Source: Bacteroidaceae bacterium
GTDB lineage: Bacteria; Bacteroidota; Bacteroidia; Bacteroidales; Bacteroidaceae
Direction of reading: 5' to 3'
Assembly: GCA_017642425.1 (NCBI GenBank)
Contig: JAGCPB010000064.1
Location: forward strand, 25,357-89,356
Length of the DNA stretch: 64,000 bases
Part shown: positions 29,638 through 38,187 of the stretch, piece by piece
Numbering within the stretch: position 1 is the stretch's first letter
How the letters are laid out: each line of letters starts with the position of its first letter
Position numbers and translations under genes: made by a program
The notes under the pieces: generated by a model
What the model saw: the letters and a program-made list of their open reading frames with translations, nothing else
Told to the model about the DNA's origin: nothing
The model's database searches: none

Positions 29638-30276
29638 TTATTTATAAATCTTTATCTTATTCTCGTTCATGTAGGTAACCAGAGGCTCGTTGCTCTCGAT
29701 GGATGCTACGCCCTCCAGGTAGACTGAGAGTTCAAAACCTACCTCCTTGCTAAGACGAACCAGGTTCTTGAGTGTCTCCAGGACGCAGTACTCGGCAGCT
29801 ATACCGCATACAACAACCTTGTCACCCTTTACAAACAGGTCCTGGTCATTACCCTTGGTGTTCTCAAACTGACCGTACTCCTCCTTATCCTGAGCCTGGC
29901 CCTTGGGCAGGAAACGTACGTTATTGATATCCAGATTGTCCAGAATACCGTCAGGCAGAGCTGCGCCAACAGTGTAGCGTACGCAGTGCTGAGGCCAGAT
30001 ACCGCCGTTTGCCTTGAATGAGCAGTGGTTCCATGGATGCCAGTCAAGGGTAAAATATACCTTGTCAAACTTGGTAAGGACGCTCTTTACAGGCTCCACA
30101 ACGCGTGTGCCGTCGGTAGCAGGCAGGTTTCCGTCAATGAAATCCTTCTGAAGGTCAACCACTACCATAATGTTTGCGGGTTCACGGTTTGTCATAACTG
30201 TCTGTTTTTTGTTTCCTGTGCAAGCCACCACAGCCAAGAATGCGACAGCAGCGGCAAAAATCCTGATTGCTTTCAT
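29638..30276 (-). CDS. pncA: Nicotinamidase-like isochorismatase-fold hydrolase, predicted lipoprotein
   Basis: The 212-residue protein matches nicotinamidase PncA. VVVDLQKDFIDGNLP holds the catalytic Asp, TLDWHPWNHCSF the metal-binding residues, and CGIAAEYCVLETLKNL the nucleophilic Cys. It has an N-terminal MKAIRIFAAAVAFLAVVAC with a lipobox, so it should be exported and lipid-anchored, which is unusual for this enzyme. The start is MKAIRIF at 30276; the longer reading begins with TTG inside the promoter. Coupling with pncB supports nicotinamide as the substrate. Confidence 0.87.
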   Translation of the reverse strand: MKAIRIFAAAVAFLAVVACTGNKKQTVMTNREPANIMVVVDLQKDFIDGNLPATDGTRVVEPVKSVLTKFDKVYFTLDWHPWNHCSFKANGGIWPQHCVRYTVGAALPDGILDNLDINNVRFLPKGQAQDKEEYGQFENTKGNDQDLFVKGDKVVVCGIAAEYCVLETLKNLVRLSKEVGFELSVYLEGVASIESNEPLVTYMNENKIKIYK

Positions 30277-30300
30277 TACAACAATTGTTATTTGAATGTG

Positions 30301-30308
30301 CAAATTTA
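30301..30308 (-). promoter_or_regulatory. -7 box TAAATTTG of the pncA-pncB operon
   Basis: TAAATTTG followed by CACAT on the minus strand lies 24 nt upstream of the pncA ATG at 30276. Confidence 0.55.
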
Positions 30309-30320
30309 GTGATTTCTTTC

Positions 30321-30328
30321 TATTTTTG
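30321..30328 (+). promoter_or_regulatory. -7 box TATTTTTG for the EEP-family lipoprotein
   Basis: TATTTTTG on the plus strand lies 32 nt before the ATG at 30361 and 12 bp from the divergent pncA box. Confidence 0.45.
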
Positions 30329-30360
30329 TTATTCTATTTGACAAAGCAACTGATAATAAC

Positions 30361-31431
30361 ATGTTTAGAAAGGATATTAAACTCTTACAGGCCGCTATCC
30401 TATTCTTAAGTATGGCTTTTATAACATCGTGCAATAATAATGACGCCGATGACAACACCCCTCAAGGTGAACCGGTTGATGTTCAGGAAGAGTTCTCTAT
30501 CGTAACTCTCAATGTAGATGGCCTGCCCAATACCATAAAAATCCTGGGAACGGTTCAGATAACCATAAATGAAGATGGTCCCGGTCAGGAACTGACACCC
30601 CAGATAAGCCGATATCTGGCAGATCATAGTTATGATTTCATAGCCGTTCAGGAAAACTTTGACTTCAATGAGCAACTCAGTTCAGCACTTAAGTCAGATT
30701 ACAATCAGGATTCCTGGTATTGCGGTATTGATGTAAGCAAGATGGTCAATGCCCGTTTCCCTTGCGATGGAATCAATGGTTTCTGGAAAAAGGATATTGA
30801 TGCAAAGTGTTCAGACAGTGTCAGTTGGACAACAGCCTACGGTAAATTCAACCATGCATGGGATGATATTGTGACCAAAGGTTTCCGCAGGTATGATGTA
30901 AAGCTAAAGGAAGGTTCCGAACTGGTAATATACAATATGCACATGGATGCTGGTGATGATGCCGATGAATTTGCAGGCAATGATGGTCCGGACCGTCGTG
31001 CACGAATGGTCCAGTGGCGCCAGCTGCGGGATTACATTCTCAAGCATCTGGACAAACGCCCCGTAATAGTTGTCGGAGACCTGAACACCTGGTATGCCCG
31101 AGACAGTGTAAAGACCCAATTCATAGACTATATCGCACAAACCGGACGCGCCACCGTAAGCGATGTGTGGATAGAAATGGAACGTGGAGGCGTATACCCT
31201 GATATTGTGGATGGCATAGTCACCAGGGATCCCGGTTCAAAGGATTGCAGCCGTAACGGTGAGGTTCTTGACAAGATTATCTATCTGAATCCCAAGAATG
31301 GTGGCAAGCTGACTCCCGTAAACGTAAACATTGATGAAACCGGCTATGTAAGAAGTGACGATTCAATGCCTTTGGGTGATCATTTCCCCCTTTCCGCCAC
31401 CTTCATCGTTAATTCAACCGTATACAGATAA
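30361..31431 (+). CDS. Endonuclease/exonuclease/phosphatase (EEP) family lipoprotein
   Basis: The 356-residue protein starts with a lipoprotein signal (lipobox FITSC). The EEP fold is shown by FSIVTLNVDGLPN, DFIAVQENFDF (metal-binding Glu), YNMHMDAGDDADE, VIVVGDLNTWYA (Asp-x-Asn) and the final LGDHFPLSATF (Asp-His). In exported Bacteroidetes proteins this fold is often a sphingomyelinase-like phosphodiesterase or a nuclease; the substrate cannot be told. The catalytic set looks complete. It is followed after 35 bp by an M3 peptidase with its own -7 box. Confidence 0.75.
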   Translation: MFRKDIKLLQAAILFLSMAFITSCNNNDADDNTPQGEPVDVQEEFSIVTLNVDGLPNTIKILGTVQITINEDGPGQELTPQISRYLADHSYDFIAVQENFDFNEQLSSALKSDYNQDSWYCGIDVSKMVNARFPCDGINGFWKKDIDAKCSDSVSWTTAYGKFNHAWDDIVTKGFRRYDVKLKEGSELVIYNMHMDAGDDADEFAGNDGPDRRARMVQWRQLRDYILKHLDKRPVIVVGDLNTWYARDSVKTQFIDYIAQTGRATVSDVWIEMERGGVYPDIVDGIVTRDPGSKDCSRNGEVLDKIIYLNPKNGGKLTPVNVNIDETGYVRSDDSMPLGDHFPLSATFIVNSTVYR

Positions 31432-31438
31432 AAGATGT

Positions 31439-31446
31439 TATTTTTG
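31439..31446 (+). promoter_or_regulatory. -7 box TATTTTTG for the M3 peptidase
   Basis: TATTTTTG sits 8 nt after the EEP stop and 21 nt before the M3 peptidase ATG, so the peptidase can be transcribed separately. Confidence 0.5.
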
Positions 31447-31466
31447 CAGTCAAATAACCCTATTAT

Positions 31467-33566
31467 ATGAACAAATCAACAATAATCGTAACCGCATTTG
31501 CGGCCATGCTAACTATGTCATGCAGTGAAAAGAGGACAAATCCGTTCTTTGAGGAGAGTAAAGCGCCCTATGGTGCAGTTGAGTTTGACAAAATCCAGTC
31601 CAGTGACTATATGCCCGCCTTTGAGGAGGGTTTCCGCCAGTTCAAGGCCGATATAGACGCTGTAGCAGCCTGCACAGACACACCTACTTTTGAGAATACC
31701 ATCGAGGCTCTTGAGGCCAGCGGCCAGCTGCTCAACAAAGTAGGCGCAGTATTCTTCAACCTCATGGAAACCGATGCCGATGACATCATGAAAGAGACCG
31801 AGGAGAAGGTCATACCCATGCAGACAGAGGCCGATTCCTATCTTTACATGAATGAGGTTATATTCAAGAGAATCAAAACATTATACGACAAGAAAGACAA
31901 CAGCGGACTCACCACAGAGCAGATAAAGGTGTTGGAGAAATACTACCGCCGTTTCGTCAAGGGCGGTGCCCTTCTGGATGACAAGGCAAAGGCCCGTTTC
32001 GTTGAGATCCAGAACCGTCTGGGAGAGCTCCGTGTCAAGTTTGCCAACAACAATCTGGATGAGAGCAACGCCTACGTGCTCAATGTGAATGATATCAACC
32101 GCCTGAAAGGCCTGCCTCAGGACCAACTTGACGCCGCAGCCACACGTGCCCGGGAGAAAGGTCTGGACGGATGGGCGTTCAACGTACAGAAGCCCTGCTG
32201 GATACCCTTCCTGCAGAACTGCAAGGACCGCGACCTCCGTGAGCAGATGTACAAGGCCTATTACAGCCGCGGAAACAACAATAACCAGTATGACAACAAG
32301 GCCATAATCAAGGAGATGCTCACCCTGCGTCTGGAAATGGCCAATCTGCTTGGATATGAGACGTTTGCTGATTACAAGCTGGTGGACCGCATGGCCAAGA
32401 CGCCTGAGGCAGCCTATAACCTGCTTATGGAGATCTGGAAGTATGCCGTTCCACAGGCCAAGCGCGAGCGTGACGAGATGCAGAAGATAATTGATGCCGA
32501 GGGCGGCCGTTTCAAACTGGCAGCTTGGGACTGGTGGTATTATGCCGAGAAACTGCGCAAGCAGAAATATGACCTGGACGAGTCACAACTGATGCCCTAC
32601 TTCAGCCTGGACAACGTACGCAAGGGCTCATTCATGGTTGCCGAGACCCTGTTTGGCATCAAGTTCAAGAAGGTAGAAAACCTGCCCGTCTATAATCCCA
32701 CAGTTGAGACCTGGGAGTGCCTGGATGCCGACGGCAGCCATCTGGCATACTTCTACACCGACTGTTTTGTACGCGCCACCAAGCGTCAGGGAGCGTGGAT
32801 GAACGATATCACACCGCAGTTCAACTATGGCGGACGCAGCCAGCGCCCCACTACTATAAACGTATGCAATTTCTCAGTGCCTACCGACACCCTGCCCTGC
32901 CTGCTTTCCATAGACGATGCCCGCACCGTATTCCACGAGTTCGGTCATGCGCTGCACGGAATGCTCACACAGTGTCACTATCCTACTGTAAGCGGTACCG
33001 CCACGCCGAATGACTTTGTTGAGATGTGTTCACAGATTATGGAACACTGGGCCATAGATCCCTCAATATTAAAGCAATACGCATTCCATTACAAGACTGG
33101 CCAGGCTATCCCCGACGCTCTGATTGAGAAGATGCAGAATGCCGGCCATTTCAATACCGGATTTGAGACCGTGGAGCTTGTTGGAGCCGCCCTTCTGGAT
33201 ATGGAGTACCACATGCTCAAGGATTACAGTAACTTCGATGACCAGAAGTTTGAGGATGAGATATCGGCCAAACTGGGCATGATACCGGAGATTGAGTACC
33301 GTTACCGCGGCACATTCTTCAACCACATATTCAATAATGACTATTGCGCAGGCTATTACAGTTATCTCTGGGCCGAGGTGCTGGACTGCGACGCTTTCCA
33401 GTGCTTCCAGGAGGAGGGCCTGCTTAACAAAGAGACCGGAATGCGCTACCGCAAGAACATACTGGAGAAAGGCGGCAGCGATGACCTTATGAAACTGTAC
33501 CGCCAGTTCCGTGGCAGCGACCCCAAGACCGAGGCTATGTTACGAAACCGTGGACTAATTGATTAA
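31467..33566 (+). CDS. M3-family peptidyl-dipeptidase (Dcp-like) lipoprotein
   Basis: This zinc peptidase of 699 residues removes C-terminal dipeptides from short peptides. VFHEFGHALHG gives zinc ligands His490 and His494 with catalytic Glu491; the third ligand Glu lies in TPNDFVEMCSQIMEHW. NYGGRSQRPTTINVCNF and the His/Tyr-rich C-terminus also fit Dcp. An N-terminal lipobox (LTMSC) indicates export and lipid anchoring, as is common for Bacteroidetes M3 enzymes. It probably serves peptide nutrition. The DMT transporter follows after 12 bp. Confidence 0.92.
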   Translation: MNKSTIIVTAFAAMLTMSCSEKRTNPFFEESKAPYGAVEFDKIQSSDYMPAFEEGFRQFKADIDAVAACTDTPTFENTIEALEASGQLLNKVGAVFFNLMETDADDIMKETEEKVIPMQTEADSYLYMNEVIFKRIKTLYDKKDNSGLTTEQIKVLEKYYRRFVKGGALLDDKAKARFVEIQNRLGELRVKFANNNLDESNAYVLNVNDINRLKGLPQDQLDAAATRAREKGLDGWAFNVQKPCWIPFLQNCKDRDLREQMYKAYYSRGNNNNQYDNKAIIKEMLTLRLEMANLLGYETFADYKLVDRMAKTPEAAYNLLMEIWKYAVPQAKRERDEMQKIIDAEGGRFKLAAWDWWYYAEKLRKQKYDLDESQLMPYFSLDNVRKGSFMVAETLFGIKFKKVENLPVYNPTVETWECLDADGSHLAYFYTDCFVRATKRQGAWMNDITPQFNYGGRSQRPTTINVCNFSVPTDTLPCLLSIDDARTVFHEFGHALHGMLTQCHYPTVSGTATPNDFVEMCSQIMEHWAIDPSILKQYAFHYKTGQAIPDALIEKMQNAGHFNTGFETVELVGAALLDMEYHMLKDYSNFDDQKFEDEISAKLGMIPEIEYRYRGTFFNHIFNNDYCAGYYSYLWAEVLDCDAFQCFQEEGLLNKETGMRYRKNILEKGGSDDLMKLYRQFRGSDPKTEAMLRNRGLID

Positions 33567-33578
33567 AAGACTATAGAC

Positions 33579-34493
33579 ATGACACTTACAGGAATCCTGT
33601 TTCTCATCATTGCGACCATCCTGACCGCAATGTTCTCTATCGTATTCAAGATATTTCACCGTAAGGATATCGACGCCAACCAGGCAATATTCTTCAATTA
33701 CCTGACCGCATTCGTACTTGGAGTGCTGTTCTCACTGAATGGTGAAGCGGTTGTAAACCCATTGAAAGCCGATTGGCTGGTTGACGTAATAATACTGGGA
33801 TTCATATTCATGGCCGGAATGGTCATGCTGTCGGCCTCCACCCGCCGCGTAGGTGTGGCCATATCGACCGTATGCAGCCGCGCATCGATGGTAATCCCTA
33901 TCATAGTATCATATCTGCTGATTGAGGGCAGTGCAAAACCCAAATGGCTGCTTATCTGCCTTGTACTGGTGGCTATGACCCTTACCATCTGGACCGATAA
34001 GCCCCAGGGCGGACACAAATACACTCTGCTGGATATTCTGGCACCTGTCACAGTGTTCCTTATGTTCGGCGCCAGCAACGCATACCTTAAGGTTCTGCAG
34101 CACCGTGTGACCGTAAACGACACCGCAGCCGGACTATCGGAGCAGGTAATCAACAGCGAGATATCACTTGTAACCGCATCCGTGTTCTTTGTGGCAATGC
34201 TTATGTGCATATACTCGTTCTTCAAGAAGGGAGAGGACGGCAAGCGCTCCCCTCTGCTTCTTAAGAACGTATTAGGAGGTGTAGTTCTTGGTTTTGTGAA
34301 CTATTTCTGCACCTACACCCTGATGCTCTCAATGAAGACCATAGACTCATCGTTCCTATTCCCGGTCCACAACATCGGAATCGTGGCAATAGGAGCAATC
34401 GTAGGCTGGCTGGCCTTCAATGAAAAACTAAGACCGCACCAAGTACTCGGTATCGTACTTGCTGCGGTCTCAATAGCCCTACTCTGTATTTAA
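33579..34493 (+). CDS. DMT/EamA-family membrane transporter
   Basis: The 304-residue protein has about ten hydrophobic segments in two related halves, as in the drug/metabolite transporter superfamily. The first half contains AIFFNYLTAFVLGVLFSL and ISTVCSRASMVIPIIVSYLL. The second has VLGGVVLGFVNYFCTYTLML and a final VLGIVLAAVSIALLCI. It lies 12 bp after the M3 peptidase and is probably co-transcribed with it. Its substrate is unknown. Some DMT proteins carry riboflavin, but here the riboswitch-controlled gene is on the other strand, so no link is claimed. Its last 4 bp overlap the TonB receptor gene. Confidence 0.82.
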   Translation: MTLTGILFLIIATILTAMFSIVFKIFHRKDIDANQAIFFNYLTAFVLGVLFSLNGEAVVNPLKADWLVDVIILGFIFMAGMVMLSASTRRVGVAISTVCSRASMVIPIIVSYLLIEGSAKPKWLLICLVLVAMTLTIWTDKPQGGHKYTLLDILAPVTVFLMFGASNAYLKVLQHRVTVNDTAAGLSEQVINSEISLVTASVFFVAMLMCIYSFFKKGEDGKRSPLLLKNVLGGVVLGFVNYFCTYTLMLSMKTIDSSFLFPVHNIGIVAIGAIVGWLAFNEKLRPHQVLGIVLAAVSIALLCI

Positions 34494-37400
34494 TCGAATA
34501 TCAGTTTTACGCCCAGCTGGAGGTACCAGCAGTTGGAGTTGGATTTATCCATATCGAAGGTCTTGGAAACAAGGCCTTCTTTGTTTGTTGCCATTGTGAA
34601 TTGCGGATAACCGTCGGCATCAGTGCCCTTGTACTCAAGCAGTTTGGCGTTGTTGCAGGCTGCGGGAGTCTGCATGACACCCCATTTGCTGTTAATCATA
34701 TTGCCTACATTCATGATATCCAGTGACAGCTGCAGAGTCTCGTTGTTACGTTTGGAGCCTCTCAGGGCGCCTACATTGAAGTTTTGTGCCAGATGCAAGT
34801 CAAAACGGTTCAGCCACGGCATACGTGCAGCGTTTGCATCGGCATACTCACCCTTGTGACGGCTAAGGTACTTGTCCTGGTTTACAAAGTCCCAAAATGC
34901 CTGCTGCTGCTCTGCGGCGGTGATTGTTCCGTTGTCCACAAACCTGACCTCTTCCTTGGCGGCAGGTATGTACAACAGGTCATTTGAGATACCGTCACCA
35001 TTCATATCATTTGTATGGGTGTAACTGTAGGTACCTGCAGTGTAACCTGTGTAGAACACTCCAACCTCAGTACTCATGAACTTTTTGCTTGCATAACCAA
35101 TGCGGTATGTAGCCATAGCCGACAGTTTATCCGGTATGACATAGGCCGATGGGCGCAGAACCACCTCGTTGGGACTGTTTACATTGGGGGTATTGCCCCA
35201 CGCGGAGTTCAGAGCCGAACCTTTCATATCCTGAACGGACATTGAGGCTTGATGTATGTACGAAATTTCCGTCTTGAGTCCGTATACAGGCTCAGCCTTG
35301 AGAGTACCGCCCAGAGACCAGCTGTAACCCTTATCGGTATTGCTTATAACCATAGCGCCACCCGACTTTGATACTGTTGAATAAACCGGAGCTACGGTGT
35401 TGTAATTCACTCTGTTATCGGCTCCGCTGAAACGTCCTGCGGCACCGTCATGAACCTGATTGTAGTTCTCAATATAGACGGCGTTGATATCCTTGTTATA
35501 GATACCCTCAACCGATATTGCCAGCGGGAATGCCAGGTCATCGGGCTCATAGTCTATGGCCAGGGATGTCTTGAATACCTGCGGGAGCTTGAAATCACTC
35601 CTGATGCCGGTTATTGATGCGCCCTTTAACACCGGATTGGGGTTGGCTGTCATAGGCAGACCCTGCTGAACAAGATAGTTCCTCAAATCGGCCTCGGTAT
35701 AGAGGAAATTGCCCTGCAGACCCGTCAGGAAGGCATCACCTGCCGTGGGGAACATCACGGTGTTCTGCAGCATACCGCTGCTGTTGGGTATTGTGGCAAA
35801 GAAAACCAGAGGGATACGGCCCGTAAACAGACCTGCACCACCGTGAACCGTCAGCGTGCGGGCATCGTCCACATCCCAATTGAATCCTATGCGCGGCGAT
35901 AACTGCACGTTTGCCTTGGGCCACTTGCCGTTGTCAATAACGGGAGACTTATAGCCTGCAGGAGCCTGTCCTGCTGCATAGAAGTGATTTGTCCAGTCAA
36001 GAGCCTTGAATGACTCATTGGTCTGGAGGGGCTCATAATACTGCATATGGTCTGCCCTGAGTCCGTATGTAACAGTAAACTTGTCTGTTATATGTGACTC
36101 AGCCTGCAGGAAAGCGGCGGTCTGACCAAATGATGTACGTGATGCAGGATCATCAATCCCGTCATAGGTGTAAGTCATTCCGAATGCCGCAGGAGCAGCC
36201 TGATTGATAAAATCCTCGAGTGAGTTGTATCGGTAGTAACCCGTTCCGTACATGCGGTAGTTGGTGGCACCCTTCTGGTACTGATAGCTCAGACCGGCCG
36301 TAATGGTGCTGTGAGCCAGTGTCCAGCGTATATGGTCACTGAAACTGTATGTACGCACGTAGTTTCCGGTACCGTTTGAGAATGCCTCATAACCTGCGCT
36401 CATAAACGCGTCACCGTCCTTGCGGATATCGATATGCGGGAACCACTCCGAATCGGATCCACGCAGATTGCTTACGTCCGATACGCTGGCCGACAGCTTA
36501 TTGCTCATCTTGCCGCTCAGACGGCTGTTGAGTTCGGCCACGGCTGACCATGCGTTATCATTGATACTGAAGCAGTTATTAAGGAATGCATATGAATTCT
36601 TTGATATACGTTCCGATGCGGCCTTGGCGCCAACTGTACTCTTGGCATTGGGAGTGCTCCACTGCTTGTTTCCGGTCCAGTTGTAACGCAGCATCAGGTT
36701 GTGGTTGTTGTTGATGTTCCAGTCAATACGTGCCAGCACCTTGGTGTTTGTCTGATCACCTTTGGTAAGGTCATAACCGCCTGCATCATAACCATATGTC
36801 TTAAGTGCAGTTGCAAACTGTTCCATATCGGCTGTGGTAACACGACTTATCTTGGCGGCATCATCACCAATTCCATCCTGGGACAGCTTATACTCGGTAA
36901 TCGGGCCTGGAGTGGTAACATACTCAGCATTAACAAAATAGAACAGCTTGTCCTTAAGTATCGGACCACCCAGAGTGAATCCAACCGTAGTATGGCTGTT
37001 GCTTACCCTATCGCCCAGATCCACGCCGTCAATACGGTTACCGCGCATCTTCTCATTATGGTAATAGGTGTATGCAGTACCTTTCAGCGTGTTTGTACCC
37101 GACTTGGTTATTACATTGATGCCACCGCCGGTAAAGTTGCTCTGACGTACATCGTAAGGCGCAATTGCCACCTGCATCTCATCGACCGCATCAATAGAAA
37201 TAGGTGTTCCGCCGCCGGGCAGATCGGCCGAAAGACCAAAACTGTTGTTCAGAACGGCACCGTCGATTGTGAGTGTGGTTCCGCGTCCGTCACGACCAGC
37301 CATAGTGTTCTCAATGCCGCTGTAAGGCGATAAACGAGTGTAATCCAGCATGCTACGGTTTACTGACGGCAGCATGGACATGCTCTCCCTGTCAATATGG

Positions 37401-37855
37401 TAGGTCTGACCGGTACGGGTCTCGTTGAAATGTGTGCTCTCACCGCGTATGGTCACGGTCGGGATATTCTTGGTCTCCTCCTTAAGGACGACATTGAAAT
37501 TGTAATCCTTACCCATAGAGAGCACCACGTTGTCATAAGCCACATCCTGATAACCCAGGAACGATACCGTCACCAGATACTTGCCGGGCTTGAGTCCCGA
37601 CAGGGAAAAGATGCCGTACTTATTGGCAACCGCGCCATAGAATGCGCCGGTCTCATTGTTGGTAACTACCACTGCAGCAGCCTGGAGAGGCTCACCGTCG
37701 GAATCTTTCACGGATCCGCTAATGGATGCGGTAGTGTTCTGTGCCGATGCACCAACGCTGGCAAACAACAACACGAACAGGCATGCAAACCTGATGAGTC
37801 TGAATGACAAACTGTCGGCAATAGCCGAAAAACTGAACTCGGATGTCTTGTTCAT
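34490..37855 (-). CDS. Oar-like TonB-dependent receptor under FMN riboswitch control
   Basis: This is an outer-membrane receptor of about 1121 residues. A signal peptide (LIRFACLFVLLFASVGASAQ) is followed by a CarboxypepD_reg domain (ISGSVKDSDGEPLQAAAVVV). Next is an Oar-type plug (RDGRGTTLTIDGAVLNNSF, VDEMQVAIAPYDVRQSNFTG, GGINVITKSGTN) and a long beta-barrel ending in an aromatic-rich strand WYLQLGVKLIFD. I choose the ATG at 37855. Two earlier in-frame ATGs are at 37918 and 37933; the second is inside the riboswitch helix P1. Control by an FMN riboswitch suggests uptake of riboflavin or a flavin compound across the outer membrane, which is inference. There is no adjacent SusD gene. Confidence 0.85.
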   Translation of the reverse strand: MNKTSEFSFSAIADSLSFRLIRFACLFVLLFASVGASAQNTTASISGSVKDSDGEPLQAAAVVVTNNETGAFYGAVANKYGIFSLSGLKPGKYLVTVSFLGYQDVAYDNVVLSMGKDYNFNVVLKEETKNIPTVTIRGESTHFNETRTGQTYHIDRESMSMLPSVNRSMLDYTRLSPYSGIENTMAGRDGRGTTLTIDGAVLNNSFGLSADLPGGGTPISIDAVDEMQVAIAPYDVRQSNFTGGGINVITKSGTNTLKGTAYTYYHNEKMRGNRIDGVDLGDRVSNSHTTVGFTLGGPILKDKLFYFVNAEYVTTPGPITEYKLSQDGIGDDAAKISRVTTADMEQFATALKTYGYDAGGYDLTKGDQTNTKVLARIDWNINNNHNLMLRYNWTGNKQWSTPNAKSTVGAKAASERISKNSYAFLNNCFSINDNAWSAVAELNSRLSGKMSNKLSASVSDVSNLRGSDSEWFPHIDIRKDGDAFMSAGYEAFSNGTGNYVRTYSFSDHIRWTLAHSTITAGLSYQYQKGATNYRMYGTGYYRYNSLEDFINQAAPAAFGMTYTYDGIDDPASRTSFGQTAAFLQAESHITDKFTVTYGLRADHMQYYEPLQTNESFKALDWTNHFYAAGQAPAGYKSPVIDNGKWPKANVQLSPRIGFNWDVDDARTLTVHGGAGLFTGRIPLVFFATIPNSSGMLQNTVMFPTAGDAFLTGLQGNFLYTEADLRNYLVQQGLPMTANPNPVLKGASITGIRSDFKLPQVFKTSLAIDYEPDDLAFPLAISVEGIYNKDINAVYIENYNQVHDGAAGRFSGADNRVNYNTVAPVYSTVSKSGGAMVISNTDKGYSWSLGGTLKAEPVYGLKTEISYIHQASMSVQDMKGSALNSAWGNTPNVNSPNEVVLRPSAYVIPDKLSAMATYRIGYASKKFMSTEVGVFYTGYTAGTYSYTHTNDMNGDGISNDLLYIPAAKEEVRFVDNGTITAAEQQQAFWDFVNQDKYLSRHKGEYADANAARMPWLNRFDLHLAQNFNVGALRGSKRNNETLQLSLDIMNVGNMINSKWGVMQTPAACNNAKLLEYKGTDADGYPQFTMATNKEGLVSKTFDMDKSNSNCWYLQLGVKLIFD

Positions 37856-37921
37856 GCCCTTGGCACAAACAAGTTTTGCAGGCGCGATAACGCCTGACAG
37901 GACTGTTTTGATACTCATAAA

Positions 37922-38027
37922 TTCTTCTTCCATCCAGACTATACTGTCGGTACCGTAGTTGCAACGGTTCGGCCTTTCGGCTCGCGGACTTTACCGCCGG
38001 TCGGGGAATTTCGCCCCACCCTGAAGT
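37922..38027 (-). promoter_or_regulatory. FMN riboswitch (RFN element)
   Basis: The minus strand shows the conserved RFN core. CTTCAGGG begins P1, and GGGGCGAAATTCCCC is P2. GACCGGCGGTAAAGTCCGC (P3), GCCGAAAGGC (P4), CCGTTGCAACTACGG (P5) and CCGACAGTATAGTCTGGATG (P6 and return strand) follow. GAAGAAG closes P1. All six helices can be drawn. It lies directly upstream of the TonB receptor. The family binds FMN and lowers expression when FMN is abundant. The expression platform is uncertain: a hairpin CAGGCG / CGCCTG follows at 37896-37879 but lacks a strong U run. Confidence 0.93.
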
Positions 38028-38037
38028 TTTACGCCTG

Positions 38038-38045
38038 CAAATTTC
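38038..38045 (-). promoter_or_regulatory. Possible -7 box GAAATTTG for the riboswitch transcript
   Basis: GAAATTTG on the minus strand, with TTGG about 20 nt upstream, would start RNA just before riboswitch helix P1. An alternative TACCTTTT is at 38090-38083. Confidence 0.35.
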
Positions 38046-38187
38046 CGCTTTCTACCCCATTCCACCAAGCATTTTCTGCTAAAAAAGGTAAAGTTTATGA
38101 TAAATGGTAAGGCCGGTTTCCTCCAACGGGATACCGGAATGCCACGCTCACATAGGCTCCTTTCTGCAGAAGGTTTTATTTTGCACG

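Noticed and set aside
33579-34493. RibN-type riboflavin transporter paired with the FMN riboswitch
   Set aside because: The DMT gene is on the opposite strand, convergent with the riboswitch-controlled gene and linked to the M3 peptidase, so the riboswitch cannot control it.
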